Assembly: GCA_017354895.1 (NCBI GenBank)
Contig: CP071497.1
Coordinates: 4,154,001 to 4,218,000 of the forward strand
DNA: 64,000 nt
Reading direction: 5' to 3'
Origin: Podospora comata
Taxonomy: Eukaryota; Ascomycota; Sordariomycetes; Sordariales; Podosporaceae
In this document: in pieces, positions 54,243-64,000 of the stretch
Layout of the letters: the number at the start of each line of letters is the position of its first letter
How positions within the stretch are numbered: position 1 is the stretch's first letter
The notes under the pieces: model-generated
The model's input: the letters and a program-made list of their open reading frames with translations, nothing else
Database searches by the model: none
What the model was told of the DNA's origin: nothing
Position numbers and translations under genes: made by a program

Positions 54243-55895
54243 ATGATCAGCCACTCGCTTACCAACCTCATTTTCATCCGCATCTGCATTTTTCTCCTTG
54301 AATATGCTCTCTTCATCGAGCTCTCACTTCTCATTCTCACCTCACTCTTTTTCGGGCCTCAACCAACATCGGGCTCCCCCACAGCAATAGCCCTCAAACT
54401 ATTCATCCTCACTCTCTGCATCCTCGAGATATCCTCCCTTCTCTTCCTCTATCTCCCCCACAAAGAACGCCTGCTCAAAAGCAAGGCCATCTACCCCTCC
54501 CCACCACTTACCCGCTCTCAACGTCAAGCGCTCTTCCAACAATGCACCGCCAACGTCCCCGACTGGCACCGTTACCTCCAACTCTGGTTCCTCAACGCCC
54601 CCCTCACTGAGATAAAACGCGACAACATCCGTGACTTCATCCTCTGGGGCTTCTTCGACACCGACTCAACCGCCCCTCTCATCCCTGAAATCGAACCCGA
54701 AATCGACAGCTACATCTCCCACATCGAGACCCTTTCCAATCGTAAATTCCCTCCCGGCCGCGGCAACTCCACCACCGCCCTCCGCCTTACCTTTGATCCG
54801 ATCCAAACCCGCTACAGAAGTATCATCTGGTATCTTCTCGTCTGTGCCGTCGACGCCTTCACCCACCTCACCCTCTACCGAAACAACTTCTCCCACCACC
54901 GCCCCTATTTCCCCCCTCCCCAAACCACAGCAACTGTCGTCTCTCCCAAAATATTCCACTCCTTCCCACCCCCAGTCCTATCCCACCTCTTCCCCCACCG
55001 CCCCCCCTCCCCGGCAAACCACCTCTCTTACTACCTGCGCCCTCACCGATCCCCAACCCACAAACCGGTAATCTTCCTCCACGGAATAGGCATAGGCCTC
55101 TACCCCTACCCACCCCTCCTCCTCTCCCTCCCCAAGGAAATCGGCATCCTCATCCTGGAAAACCTCCCCTTTTCCTCCCGCTTAACATGCCCCCCATTGT
55201 CCAAACCCCTCTTCCTCCAAGAACTATCCTCCATCCTCTCCCACTTACCGCCCTGCTGGGAGGAATTCACCCTCGTAACCCACAGCTACGGCTCCGTCCT
55301 CGCAACCCACATCCTATCCGACACCACCCTCTCACCCCGCGCTACCAGCCTGGTGCTAATCGACCCCGTGACCATCCTGCTCCACCTCCCAGATGTGGCC
55401 TACAACTTCACCCGCCGCCAACCCGCCAAAGCAAACGAATGGCAGCTGTGGTACTTTGCCAGCACAGACCTCGGGGTAGGGGAGGGGCTGGGGCGGTATT
55501 TTTTCTGGAGGGAGAATATCCTCTGGAGGGAGGACTTGACGACCACGACGACCCAAAGGCGAAAAGTGGCGGTTGTGCTGAGCGGGAGGGATCTGATAGT
55601 TGATACCGGGACGGTGGCCAAGTACCTTGCTTGTGAAGAGGGGGATTGGACCAAGGAAAAGGATCACAGGTGGACAACAACAACAACAACAACAGCAACA
55701 ACAACAACAGCAACAACAGCAACAGCAACAACTGACGTGCAAGCAAAAACAACACACAAAACACGGGACGGGATAGAAATCATCTGGTTCCCCGAGCTAG
55801 ACCACGCGCAGGTTTTTGAACAGAAAAAAGACTATCAACTTGTTGCTGAGGTGGTGGAAAGTTATTCTGGTCACAAAAAGGAGGACGGAAAATAA
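54243..55895 (+). CDS. Membrane-anchored alpha/beta hydrolase (550 aa)
   Basis: Single exon; first ATG is at 54243 (MISHSLTNLIFIRICIFLLE). Two N-terminal membrane helices (IRICIFLLEYALFIELSLLI and ALKLFILTLCILEISSLLFL) precede a cytosolic or lumenal region of about 200 residues. The hydrolase fold starts with VIFLHGIGIGLYPYPPLLLS. The nucleophile is in THSYGSVLA, an acid-strand segment is VAVVLSGRDLIVDTGTVAKY, and a candidate catalytic His is in FPELDHAQVF. Between the last two lies a poly-Thr/Ala insert coded by an ACA microsatellite. This layout is common in uncharacterised fungal hydrolases; substrate unknown. The 3' end is only 89 bp from the convergent cupin gene. The coding strand changes from C-rich to G-rich near 55450. 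Confidence 0.82.
   Translation: MISHSLTNLIFIRICIFLLEYALFIELSLLILTSLFFGPQPTSGSPTAIALKLFILTLCILEISSLLFLYLPHKERLLKSKAIYPSPPLTRSQRQALFQQCTANVPDWHRYLQLWFLNAPLTEIKRDNIRDFILWGFFDTDSTAPLIPEIEPEIDSYISHIETLSNRKFPPGRGNSTTALRLTFDPIQTRYRSIIWYLLVCAVDAFTHLTLYRNNFSHHRPYFPPPQTTATVVSPKIFHSFPPPVLSHLFPHRPPSPANHLSYYLRPHRSPTHKPVIFLHGIGIGLYPYPPLLLSLPKEIGILILENLPFSSRLTCPPLSKPLFLQELSSILSHLPPCWEEFTLVTHSYGSVLATHILSDTTLSPRATSLVLIDPVTILLHLPDVAYNFTRRQPAKANEWQLWYFASTDLGVGEGLGRYFFWRENILWREDLTTTTTQRRKVAVVLSGRDLIVDTGTVAKYLACEEGDWTKEKDHRWTTTTTTTATTTTATTATATTDVQAKTTHKTRDGIEIIWFPELDHAQVFEQKKDYQLVAEVVESYSGHKKEDGK
55675..55735 (+). repeat. ACA/GCA microsatellite coding a Thr/Ala run
   Basis: About twenty in-frame ACA or GCA codons (TTTTTTTATTTTATTATATT) placed between the acid and His regions of the hydrolase. 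Confidence 0.85.
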
Positions 55896-55984
55896 CATTG
55901 TAAATAGGTTAGATATTTCCTATATATGCGTAGATATTTTCCATTTATATGTCAATAAATAAATAAAAAACAAAAACACCCAAG

Positions 55985-56998
55985 TCATGACCTCCCCTCC
56001 TTCACCTCCGCTCCGCCCCAACTCCTCAAGTTAACCTCCACAGGCGCCGACCCGCTCCGCACCACCACCATCACCAAATCCTCCACCTCCGACTCGTTAA
56101 CAGCCTGGTGCTCGAGCCACGCAGGAATATACGCAAAGTCCCCCTTTCCGAGCACGTGGCGCTCGGGGTGCTGCTCATCTTCGTCTTTTGGCTGGGCGAG
56201 GAGGACGCCCGTGCCGGATGTCACGTAGATGATTGTTTCTTTGAGGGTGAGGTATATCAGGGTCATGGATCATTGCATGGTACAACACTTTCTAGGATAT
56301 GTATCAAGTTGGAAAGGAAAGAAACAGAAAAAAAAACGTACCTTGCTCTCCGTTGTGGTGTATTAAAGAGGATGATCGGGGCTTCACAATGAGGACTGGC
56401 AAAGCGGGATATTGGTTGGTAGCATGCTCATCAAGCTCAACAGCTAGCTAAATGGTGGTGGGTGCTGGGAAGGGATGGATGGATGGATGGATGGATGAAT
56501 GGATGGATGGATGAATGGATGGATGGATGAATGGATGGATGGATGAATGGATGGATGGATGAATGGATGGATGGATGACCTTCCCACCCTCAGCCAGCCA
56601 ACCGGTGCTTTTCATGCGTGGGCAAACCACGGTAACCCACTGATCATGGGGGCCCGGGAACAAGTAGGGGACATCGGAACTTAAAACTCACCTGTCGCGC
56701 ACATGCTCTCCGCCTGCCCAACTATGGCGTCCCTGCTGATAACCCGCGGCCCTTCTGCCGCTGGCGCTGGAGTTGGTGCTGGAGTCGGCGCTGCTGCTGG
56801 TATCACCGTTTTCGGGGATACATCTGTCCGGTCATCGGCTTGTTGGTCACCTGATGTGTGGTGCTCCGAGGGGGGGAGTATATCGGCCGATCTGGTCACA
56901 GATATGGATGCCGGCATGATCATGGGCAGGACCTCCTGGACGATTGGGATCAAGGACGCCATCGTGTGGAATAGTTCACGCGCGTCCGGGATGTACAT
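55985..56998 (-). CDS. Cupin-fold protein (about 220 aa)
   Basis: Three exons: 56998-56692, 56443-56342 and 56238-55985; all junctions are phase 1 and match. The last two restore the cupin barrel: [20 protein letters not shown], then [17 protein letters not shown], and later [20 protein letters not shown]. The metal site is partly degenerate: cupin motif 1 reads IHHNGEQE, and motif 2 has [10 protein letters not shown] with one His. The first exon gives an Ala/Pro-rich leader ([17 protein letters not shown]) before [19 protein letters not shown]. The 248-bp first intron holds a long GATG microsatellite. The start is uncertain: ATG at 56998 or 56962, or a further upstream exon. Reaction unknown; cupins of this kind include small oxygenases and isomerases. 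Confidence 0.65.
56473..56577. repeat. GATG tetranucleotide microsatellite with 16-bp higher-order unit
   Basis: GGATGGATGGATGGAT units with a regular GAATG variant every 16 bp (ATGGATGGATGGATGA) repeated about five times. It lies in the predicted first intron of the cupin gene. Confidence 0.9.
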
Positions 56999-58259
56999 CC
57001 GTAGAGGTGTGGCTATGACAAAGTAGGAAGGCGAGTATGACGGACAGGACTTGGCCTGCGAGGTTGGCAATGGCACATGAGATGCGATGCTGAGTGGAGG
57101 TGGTGACTGTAACGGTGATGATTTGAGAGTGGTTCCGTTTGGGATTTTTATCGTCGTCGGGTTCTGCTGAGGGATGGGTGAGTTGGCACACAGTTGACGG
57201 TTGGGTATCAGGGGTCGGCCCCAGTGGTCGCCAGTAGCCCAAAAGAACAAGTCGCTGGTTTCTCGTCCTTAGATGCGGCCTGCTTTGAAGTCCAACACTG
57301 CAAGTCACACAATGCGCATCGGATGGTACTTGTGAGTCGTCTTCTGCCACCTTCCGTGTTGGTGAGCGAGCTGTCAACTGGCCGTCCAGATCGATACCTG
57401 AGATCAGGAAACCTGCGGCGCAACCAGAATCGGGAGTGTTTGGTCCAATCGACAAAAGAGGGAGGACGTCGATGATGTCTTGATGATATTGGGTGAAGCA
57501 AATAACAAACGTGATTGAGTCGATGTCTGGTGTTTCACTCTCATCCCGGAAGGTGAGGTGAGGATTGCGGTGAGGTCAGTGGAGTTGTGCTGTCGGTTGG
57601 GCTGCTTGATAAGGAAGGCGATAAGAAAGGTACTTTGTTGTACGTACAGTTTGGGTGCAGTCTTGAAGTACCGCCTGTGACCCCACTCGAGCTTCACTGC
57701 CGGACCGGGGATGGCGGGCTTGAAGCTCCGACCGAGCAGCCCCGACCGAGCAGCTGCTGCCGTCGCCACTAGCTTCGGTACTCAGTCCGGCGTCATATAC
57801 ACCTGCCCTATCTGGACCGTGATGGCATCTGCATATGTGTCCCCTCCGCAACGGTGGCCGTCTTTTAACACAGATCAGATACCCGAGCGCCGGTCCCGCA
57901 CAGCAGCTCGAACCCTGCACCTCGTGGTTGTGTGACATGTGGGGGGAAGGAGGGGTTCCAGGGTGTGGTCGTGCGATATCTTGGGGATAAATGGTGAGAG
58001 TCATGTCGATGATGCAAACCCTCATGCTGGCTGGCTGGCTGGCTGCCCTGTCGCTTTGTCTCCAACTTTGCCTTCTGCATCTGGTGGTGCGGGGTAGCTC
58101 TCTCTCTCCCTCCCGATGTCTCCTGCCACCTCCCTCAGCTTAAAAGTCTACCTGCCCTTTTTTCTTGATAAAGAAGTTGGAAAGAGCACCTTGATGGCAG
58201 AGGTGGAGTGAACCCCGCCTTTTCCCCATCTTTGCCATCTCGAGGAAACGCCGGCTGAA
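56999..58259. other. Divergent upstream region, possible small frames only
   Basis: Between the cupin (minus) and F-box (plus) starts. A minus-strand frame near 57640-57769 (ATAAAARSGLLGRSFKPAIP, then GPAVKLEWGHRRYFKTAPKL) looks like a mitochondrial presequence, but it has no ATG and no supported exon to join. A short GGCT run lies at 58028-58045. Confidence 0.35.
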
Positions 58260-59970
58260 ATGAGCCATCTTGAACACGATGCCGCAGTAGTGATGGGAGC
58301 CGAAGATCTCTCCAGGCTGGAGCTGCTCCCTCCTGAGCTGGTATACAGCATCTTCTCTCACCTCTCGCCCTTTGACCTTGTCGCTGTCTCGGCGACATCA
58401 CGCACCCTCTACACCCGTGCCAGCGCCGATCACCTCTGGCAAGCTCTGGTTCAGGAAAACGTCCCTGGTATCCAAGTCAGGACTCCAGCACCATGCCGGA
58501 GCTTCAAAGCTCTCTACCGGGCCCATGATCCCTACTGGTACCTGCCAAAATACAAGATATGGTTCGCAGATGTCAACCTCACTGGCAGACTCATCATCGT
58601 CCGCTACGACCCCCGAAGGGGCTGCATCGAAGGCTACCAACTCGTTGCCGCAAACCGAAGTCGCACCTTTCAACCCTGGGAAGCCAACCGCAACGTCTCG
58701 ATTCACCACTTTGACCCTCTCGTTCAACTTCACATGGACAAGACCATGATCCAGCTGGACGCCGTCGACTCTGCCGACTCTCTTGCCTTCGACTCGGACA
58801 GTCCAGCCTGGGCCCGTTTCAACACCATCAACCTCCGCCTTGTCCGTTCTCGCACCTCCTCGATGGAAGGCAACTTCTCTCGCTCCCCCTCCCCAGCTTC
58901 ACTCGCTCCGCCTAAACCCTCACGTCTCCTCTCCGAGCGTCAAATGCAGAATTACACCGACTCGATGTATGCAACCATCTTCCAAACCCGCGTCCTTTCC
59001 TCCGACGAGATCTCCTTCTGCGCCTCCCCCAAGTTTCCCTACGGCTTCATCTGGCCACCCCCCGCCATCCCCTCGGGCCACCGCGTCTTCGGAACAGCCG
59101 CCAAGCTCTCCGGTGGACGGCACTTCAAACCAGAGACCCGCCCCTCCTCCCGTTCCGACCTCTCCGACAAGGCCTTTGCGATCAAAACATGGCTTGCCAC
59201 GCGCATCCCCGGCCGAGCTGTTTACAATATGTCCGTCATCGCAGATCCGTTAGCCGTAAGCATGATGAACCTGCCCCTTGCCGTCCGGGAAGACGACGCC
59301 GTAGACGACGCCCTAGACGACGAGGCCTCAATCCGGATGCAGATAGGGCAGGAACTCGCTACTTATGCCACACTGGACCCGAAACTGTACACCCCGACAA
59401 AAGAAAAGCCGTTTAGGGGGATCTGGGTAGGGGATTACTCGGGTCACGGGTGTGAATTTCTTCTTGTCACGCAACCAGATGATGAGACGCCTTTTGATGC
59501 CAAGAGTATCCAACCCCGTGAGGAAGAGTCACCCGACGAGTTTGAGAAGCGAAAACACGACGAAACTGTCTATCGTGGTCCGCTGGAGGCGGTTAAACTT
59601 ACGGGTGACCCTAACGTTCCCCGAGGGGAAGTAACCTTTCGAGTTGCGGACCTAGGAGAAAGGGGGCTCATCAATATCTGCCAATATGAACCGTTTGAGG
59701 GGGTGAGGATTGTGAAGAGCCAGGGACATGTGGGCTCGACGGGATTTGTCAATGGTGAGTTCTTCTTCGATCTATCTACCTGTGGCGGGAGGGACGAGGA
59801 TGATGGCTGACAGACCCCATAAATTTATTTGGGATGGCGCGACAGATAGCTTTATTGAGTCGCAGTTGTTGCTGATCAGCCACGATAGGCTGGCGCAGTA
59901 TTGGTCTGAGTTTGGCCATGTGAGTTTCCTTCAGAGGGTGGATATTGATGGGTTCTTGGCCCCGGCGTAG
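58260..59970 (+). CDS. F-box protein, FBXO31-like (539 aa)
   Basis: Two exons, 58260-59754 and 59846-59970; the 91-bp intron restores GSTGFVNDSFIESQLLLISH. The F-box lies at about residues 20-62 (LELLPPELVYSIFSHLSPFD, then ASADHLWQALVQENVP), which would bind Skp1 in an SCF ubiquitin ligase. The C-terminal two-thirds is the substrate domain. It includes KYKIWFADVNLTGRLIIVRY, FRGIWVGDYSGHGCEFLLVT and the closing LLLISHDRLAQYWSEFGHVS with FLQRVDIDGFL, which matches the end of animal FBXO31 and its fungal relatives. Substrate is unknown here. A second in-frame ATG (residue 12) is an alternative start. Confidence 0.85.
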
Positions 59971-60167
59971 AGAGCTTTTTTGGGGGTTGTGATGGTGGTG
60001 AGATGACAGATTGGCTATTTGCACAGAGCGGCTTGCTCCGACGTGTAAATCATGATCAAATTAATGTATTAGGACCAAATAATTGGCGTTTTCCTGTTTG
60101 AGGCGCCATGAAACCTCAGATATATCCCCAAACGCCATATTTACCAGACCGTCCCCAGCCCGCACCG

Positions 60168-62225
60168 TCACTTGCCATTCCCAGTACTCTCAGAAGCAGC
60201 CCTCATCCCCTCCCTAACCTCTTCCGCCTCCTTCCTGAACCCACACCCATACGTCTCCCCCGTATTCCACACCAACCCTCCCTTACCCCCGTTCCCCTTG
60301 GTGCACTCGGGACAAATCTTTACCCTATGCCACGCCGTCGCCAGGTTGCCCCGGACATTATATATCCCCTTGTGGCTCTCCGGCTGGGTATTGTAACTCT
60401 CGTCCGTGGCCTTGACAATAAGCGTGGTGCACTGCTTCTTAGGCAACTGTCCCATCAAGCTCACCGACCGGCCGAATCCATCCTCACAGTCCTGCCCAAC
60501 CTTTGCCAGGGCCGGGGGTAAGGGGACAGTGGGTGGGAGGGAGAGGACGGGAAGAGTACCGTTGTATCTCCACCTTGTCCACCCCCAGCTCTTGTTCCCA
60601 TAGCACGGCGTGGCTGGGTTGGAGCAGTCGTCCACGAGCTGGGCCTGGTCCCACGTCGCGCCGCCGTCGAGGGAGACATCAACGCGCGTGATTTTTCTGC
60701 CCCCGCCAGAGTAGGCGTATCCCTGGAGGGCAATGGGTTCATTGTCCGGTGTTGTTTCCGGACAGGGGGTATTGCCGTCAGAAGAGGTCGGTTTGGGGGT
60801 GAAGCCCACCTTTTGCGGTGTAGCCGCCATATCAATCGTTCTCCCCCCCCCATTCACCCTCTCCCCACTCCCAATACCTCCCCCCGGCATCCAAGAAACT
60901 TTCTTGACACACTCCCCCACCCAGACCCCCGTTATCGCGCTCGTTACCGGCATCTCCTGTATGCTCGGCGCCTTGTCCCAATCCTCCTTGCCGCCTTCGT
61001 TCGGCCCAAAGCTCTTGTAATCCCTCCTCTGCCACTGACTCGTCGCCTCCTCGTCCGAGATGACAATCCTGCTCAGCCACTTTACGCTCCTGGCAGCCAC
61101 ATTCCCCGGCACCACCACCCTGAGTGGGAACCCGTGATCCCTCGGGAGTGTTTCTCCGTTCATCCCCCACGCGAGCAGCACGTCCCCGTTTTGGTCGGTC
61201 GCTTTCGGGAGCGGTATACTGGCCGAGTAAGCCTCCCTGCCGACAAACCAAGCGTGCATATCTTTTTCGTTCTCTTGTTGTTCCAACTCGAGCCCAGCAT
61301 CTTGTAGGAGATCTTTCAGCTTCACGCCCTCCCAAACCGCGTTACTTATCGCGCCGACCCCCCACTGCAACCCGTTCGTTTTCCCTGCGTGTCGCGTCAT
61401 GTCGTTCCTCCTGTTTCCACTGCACTGCAACGTTGCCGTAACCCTCTCCGTTTTAAATCTCTTTTTCAGCTCCCCAATCGTATACCTCCTCTCCTCCCCA
61501 TCAGGCAACTCCACCACCAACTCCCCCCCATCCTCTTCTGGAACCCACATATGATGCCGCACATAAAACATCCCATTCTCGGTGTAAAACCCCCTATCCA
61601 GCTCCTGGTTAGGCGGCTCCGCGTTCCTAGGCTTGTAAGTGTGCGTTATAAGTCTTTTGTCCCGCAACGGATCGTTTACGAATGGGTCTTCGATGCTCGT
61701 GGCGGGTGGTTTCCCGTCTGGACCGAGGTCGGAGGGGTGGATGTACCCGATTAGATACTCTTCTAGGATCTCTTTGACGTGAGGGGAGTTGTGGATGGTG
61801 AAAATATCCCAGTAGGGCTCTAGGGAGCCGCCGGCGGCGCGGAGGATAACGTCCCCGCCTGGGTGGGCGGGGAGCCAGGAGGTGATGTTGTAGACTTTGT
61901 TGTTGAGGGTTACCCATGGTTCGGGGGAGGTGGGGCCGTGAGACTGGTGGATTTCGGAGAGGTGGTAGAGCGGGAGGGAGGGGGAGGGGGAAGGGTCGAG
62001 GGAGGAGGTTTCGGATTTGGACAGGAGAGGGAGGGTGAGGAGGAGGGAGGTGGTTAGGAGGAGGCTGGCGAGGTGGGAGGCTTTGGGGGATGGTTTTGGG
62101 GGATGGGGTGGGCTGGTGGTGTGTAGTGGTCGAGGGAGAAGTCGGAGGTTGATTGGGGGAGCGCGTCGGGGGCGGCTATGGTTGAGGAGGGAGGTGATGG
62201 CTATTCGGGGGATGCGTGTCGCCAT
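60168..62225 (-). CDS. Sulfite oxidase with N-terminal cytochrome b5 domain (685 aa)
   Basis: Single exon; start chosen at MATRIPRIAITSLLNHSRPR, the first ATG, followed by an Arg-rich mitochondrial presequence and a hydrophobic segment at about residues 50-68 (LASLLLTTSLLLTLPLLS). The cytochrome b5 domain has the heme-ligand motif HPGG with His121 and a second His near 145-149. The molybdopterin domain follows: GMFYVRHHMWVPE, molybdenum-ligand Cys268 in TLQCSGNRRND, then WGVGAISNAVWEGVKLKDLL and PRDHGFPLRVVVPGNVAARS. The C-terminal dimerisation domain has QGYAYSGGGRKITRVDVSLD, then GGATWDQAQLVDD, WTRWRY and YNVRGNLATAWHRVKI. It oxidises sulfite to sulfate, probably in the intermembrane space. 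There is no FAD domain, so it is not nitrate reductase. Longer than animal sulfite oxidase; an extra Cys-containing tail (CPECTKGNGG) is unusual. Confidence 0.9.
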   Translation of the reverse strand: MATRIPRIAITSLLNHSRPRRAPPINLRLLPRPLHTTSPPHPPKPSPKASHLASLLLTTSLLLTLPLLSKSETSSLDPSPSPSLPLYHLSEIHQSHGPTSPEPWVTLNNKVYNITSWLPAHPGGDVILRAAGGSLEPYWDIFTIHNSPHVKEILEEYLIGYIHPSDLGPDGKPPATSIEDPFVNDPLRDKRLITHTYKPRNAEPPNQELDRGFYTENGMFYVRHHMWVPEEDGGELVVELPDGEERRYTIGELKKRFKTERVTATLQCSGNRRNDMTRHAGKTNGLQWGVGAISNAVWEGVKLKDLLQDAGLELEQQENEKDMHAWFVGREAYSASIPLPKATDQNGDVLLAWGMNGETLPRDHGFPLRVVVPGNVAARSVKWLSRIVISDEEATSQWQRRDYKSFGPNEGGKEDWDKAPSIQEMPVTSAITGVWVGECVKKVSWMPGGGIGSGERVNGGGRTIDMAATPQKVGFTPKPTSSDGNTPCPETTPDNEPIALQGYAYSGGGRKITRVDVSLDGGATWDQAQLVDDCSNPATPCYGNKSWGWTRWRYNGTLPVLSLPPTVPLPPALAKVGQDCEDGFGRSVSLMGQLPKKQCTTLIVKATDESYNTQPESHKGIYNVRGNLATAWHRVKICPECTKGNGGKGGLVWNTGETYGCGFRKEAEEVREGMRAASESTGNGK

Positions 62226-62918
62226 GGATGGTGGAGGCTGTGTGTGTGGAGATTTGGTAAGCTTTGTGCAAATGTCAGGAAGGAGTTTAGATAAAAGAAT
62301 ACAAACCGGTCCAGAGATATCTTCACGTTTTCTCTTCCACAAACCCAACAGGATGGAAGGGTCATCTGATCGCCTTGTTGTACAGGGAACAACATAAGAC
62401 ACGGGCGTCGGAAGCGGCTGCGGAAGCGAACACGGCGTTGGGGGCGGTCGGACACCTACTAGCAGTCATCCAATCTCTGCCCACCACGCAGCGGCCGCGC
62501 TGTTCACCGCCAGACGAACACGATAGGAAGCCATACCAGAGCAAGATTCAGTTGGGGCAGCCGATGGTTGCCGTCGACAGCAAGAAGTTGTTACGTCAGG
62601 GTCCAGCCAAAGCTGCACGTCGGGAGCGTTCCGATTCGAAAACACCTCCTGTGATTGGCCAACCGACAGCTTCACAAGCCCGCCTGGAGCCGCTGTCGAG
62701 CAGAAGCTTTTCCCCGGATTTTCAGCGGCTTCGACGGCGCCTTGGCTCTGAAACTAGCCCTGTCTTGGCGGTGCAACTACTACACAGTACAGTCCACACT
62801 TCTCATCAAAGCCAAAGAGAAAGAAAAAACACTAGAGTACCTATCCACTTCCAACTACCTTATTTTGCTGTGAGATTTTGTAACAAGAAAAAGCAACAGA
62901 AAAGGAAACCCTCTCCAT
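62226..62918. other. Intergenic, no gene seen
   Basis: Upstream of the sulfite oxidase and 3' of the right-edge gene. A plus-strand frame from 62375 runs through both but has no domain and is interrupted in codon quality; treated as chance. Confidence 0.4.
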
Positions 62919-64000
62919 CTACTGATTGCCCAACCACTCTTCGTAGCTATAGGCCTCCGGTTCTTGAGGCTCATCATACTCATCTCCATACCCATACCCA
63001 CCATCCCCATACAGGTCATCCTCCCCCGTGGCCCCGAGAACATGTCCGTACGGATACAAGTCGTCGTCATCTTGATCGGCCTGTCCCATGAGATCCATGT
63101 ACCACGCCCACGGGTGCTCAGCCTGCTCAGCCTGCTCAGCCTTCTCTTCACTCTCCGTCCTCTTCAAAGCCGACGGGATGGCGCCCTGGTGCTGCCTCGG
63201 CGGCGACTGTCCCCTCTCCAACGGCTCCCTGAAACTAATGTTCCTCGCCCTCTTCCCAAGAGTTTGTATAGGGATCGCTCGCCTGTCAGCCTCAGCCTTC
63301 ACCTCTTCATTTTCGTTTTCCAATCGCGTCGTTCTAATGTAGGTCATCTCAGTATCTCATGCGATCACACGTCCCAGATACTGAATGGAGACACTTACAG
63401 GCGCCTATACTCCTTCTCAGACCTCGCCAACTTGCCCAATTCGGCTTTGATCTCTTTCCATCTCCTCTCATCGTGTCTATTTCCCATCTGTGTTAGCGCT
63501 ACCTCATAATGGGGGAATACTAGACGTCGAAAAACTTACTTGCTCATCTCTCCGTTCGCGCTATTCTTCTTCTTATCCCTCAACACATTCAACCGATCCC
63601 TCTGCTCCTCCTTCTTCCTCACCGTCTGACTAACAAGAGCTAGCAATCGTTGCCACTGATTGACCGGCCCGTCCCCAATCATCTGCTTCACTTCATCATC
63701 CCACTCGGCAATGGCCTTGAACTCCTCCTCCAGCACCTTGTCCTCTTGGGCGATCTGCTGTTCCGTTTCCTTGTCAGGCTTGTACGTGCCGTCCTCGGAG
63801 TCTCTTCTCTGTCTCTTCCGCGGGGGCTGCTTCGTGGCACTGGTATCTGGCAGCAGCTTTCGTTTCCCAGGCTGGTTCACCGCAGGGGTCTCCTCATTCT
63901 CATCAGAGACAGCGAGGAACTCGTCGGATGATTCGGGCGTCTCGCCGGTGGGGACATAGTCGGGATCCTCCTCACGTTGCTGACGCCTTCGCCTCTTTTC
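62919..64000 (-). CDS. Acidic/basic low-complexity nuclear-type protein, 3' part (runs off right edge)
   Basis: Three exons visible: 64000-63540, 63476-63399 and 63333-62919, with introns of 63 and 65 bp; phases match. From the edge it reads RRRRQQREEDPDYVPTGETP, then KRKLLPDTSATKQPPRKRQR. A helical charged region follows (EEEFKAIAEWDDEVKQMIGD, VSQTVRKKEEQRDRLNVLRD), then SKHDERRWKEIKAELGKLAR and a C-terminal region with GKRARNISFREPLERGQSPP. It ends in an acidic Tyr/Asp/Gly-rich tail. Basic patches suggest the nucleus. The 5' end lies outside the window. No family recognised. Confidence 0.7.

Noticed and set aside
57404-57769. Minus-strand frame with a mitochondrial-looking leader
   Set aside because: Its first codon is GTG, a stop lies just upstream in frame, and no upstream exon with ATG fits.
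62375-63091. Plus-strand 238-codon open frame
   Set aside because: It overlaps the supported minus-strand exons at 62919-63333, has no domain, and does not start with a defensible context.
1-64000. Biosynthetic cluster, CRISPR, prophage or operon-like system
   Set aside because: Gene content is mixed eukaryotic housekeeping plus scattered unknowns; no backbone enzymes, arrays or phage genes were seen.

Overview
This window is nuclear DNA of a filamentous ascomycete, most probably a Sordariomycete of the Sordariales type (inference). It has densely packed genes on both strands. Introns are short (about 50-90 bp) with GTANGT-like donors, CTGAC/CTAAC branch sites and CAG/TAG acceptors. The families present (2EXR, DUF6594, STAND-type N-terminal domains, RGS-plus-membrane protein, GH115, Swc3) are typical of these fungi. 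There is no operon structure, no CRISPR array, no rRNA, and no tRNA I can fold with confidence. I see no intact transposon. Where an open frame is interrupted I worked out splice sites by hand and list the exons in the entry.

Layout. 1-4 kb: the start of a secreted GH115 alpha-glucuronidase running off the left edge, then a BuGZ/ZNF207-like zinc-finger protein. 4-17.8 kb: a looser, accessory-looking block with a small Cys-rich ORF, a DUF6594 membrane protein, a ubiquitin-like-domain orphan, a proline-rich ORF with an in-frame stop, a membrane gene with decayed-looking sequence beyond it, a non-canonical G-alpha-like protein carrying a STAND-type N-terminal domain, a Cys-rich single-pass membrane protein, a small secreted Cys-rich protein, and a 2.8 kb stretch with no clear gene. 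17.8-33.6 kb: core genes, namely an RGS membrane protein, a small membrane protein, an alpha/beta hydrolase, N-myristoyltransferase, a conserved membrane protein, a short-chain dehydrogenase, the SWR1 subunit Swc3 and an ABHD12/Bem46-like hydrolase. 33.6-38.3 kb: mostly non-coding, with one spliced 98-residue gene and simple repeats. 38.3-64 kb: Dhh1 DEAD-box helicase and a mitochondrial-type J protein sharing a promoter, two 2EXR proteins, a coiled-coil protein, two uncharacterised 500-residue proteins in tandem, a membrane-anchored alpha/beta hydrolase, a cupin, an FBXO31-like F-box protein, a cytochrome-b5-containing sulfite oxidase, and the 3' part of an acidic, basic-patch protein cut by the right edge.

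How the genes relate. These are independent eukaryotic genes. Functional links are limited: mRNA decay and translation (Dhh1), chromatin (Swc3), protein modification (NMT), sulfur metabolism (sulfite oxidase), and a possible signalling link between the G-alpha-like protein and the RGS protein about 4.6 kb away (speculative). The most unusual items are the G-alpha/STAND-N fusion, whose GTPase residues are altered, and a repeated C-rich to G-rich composition switch inside many genes.
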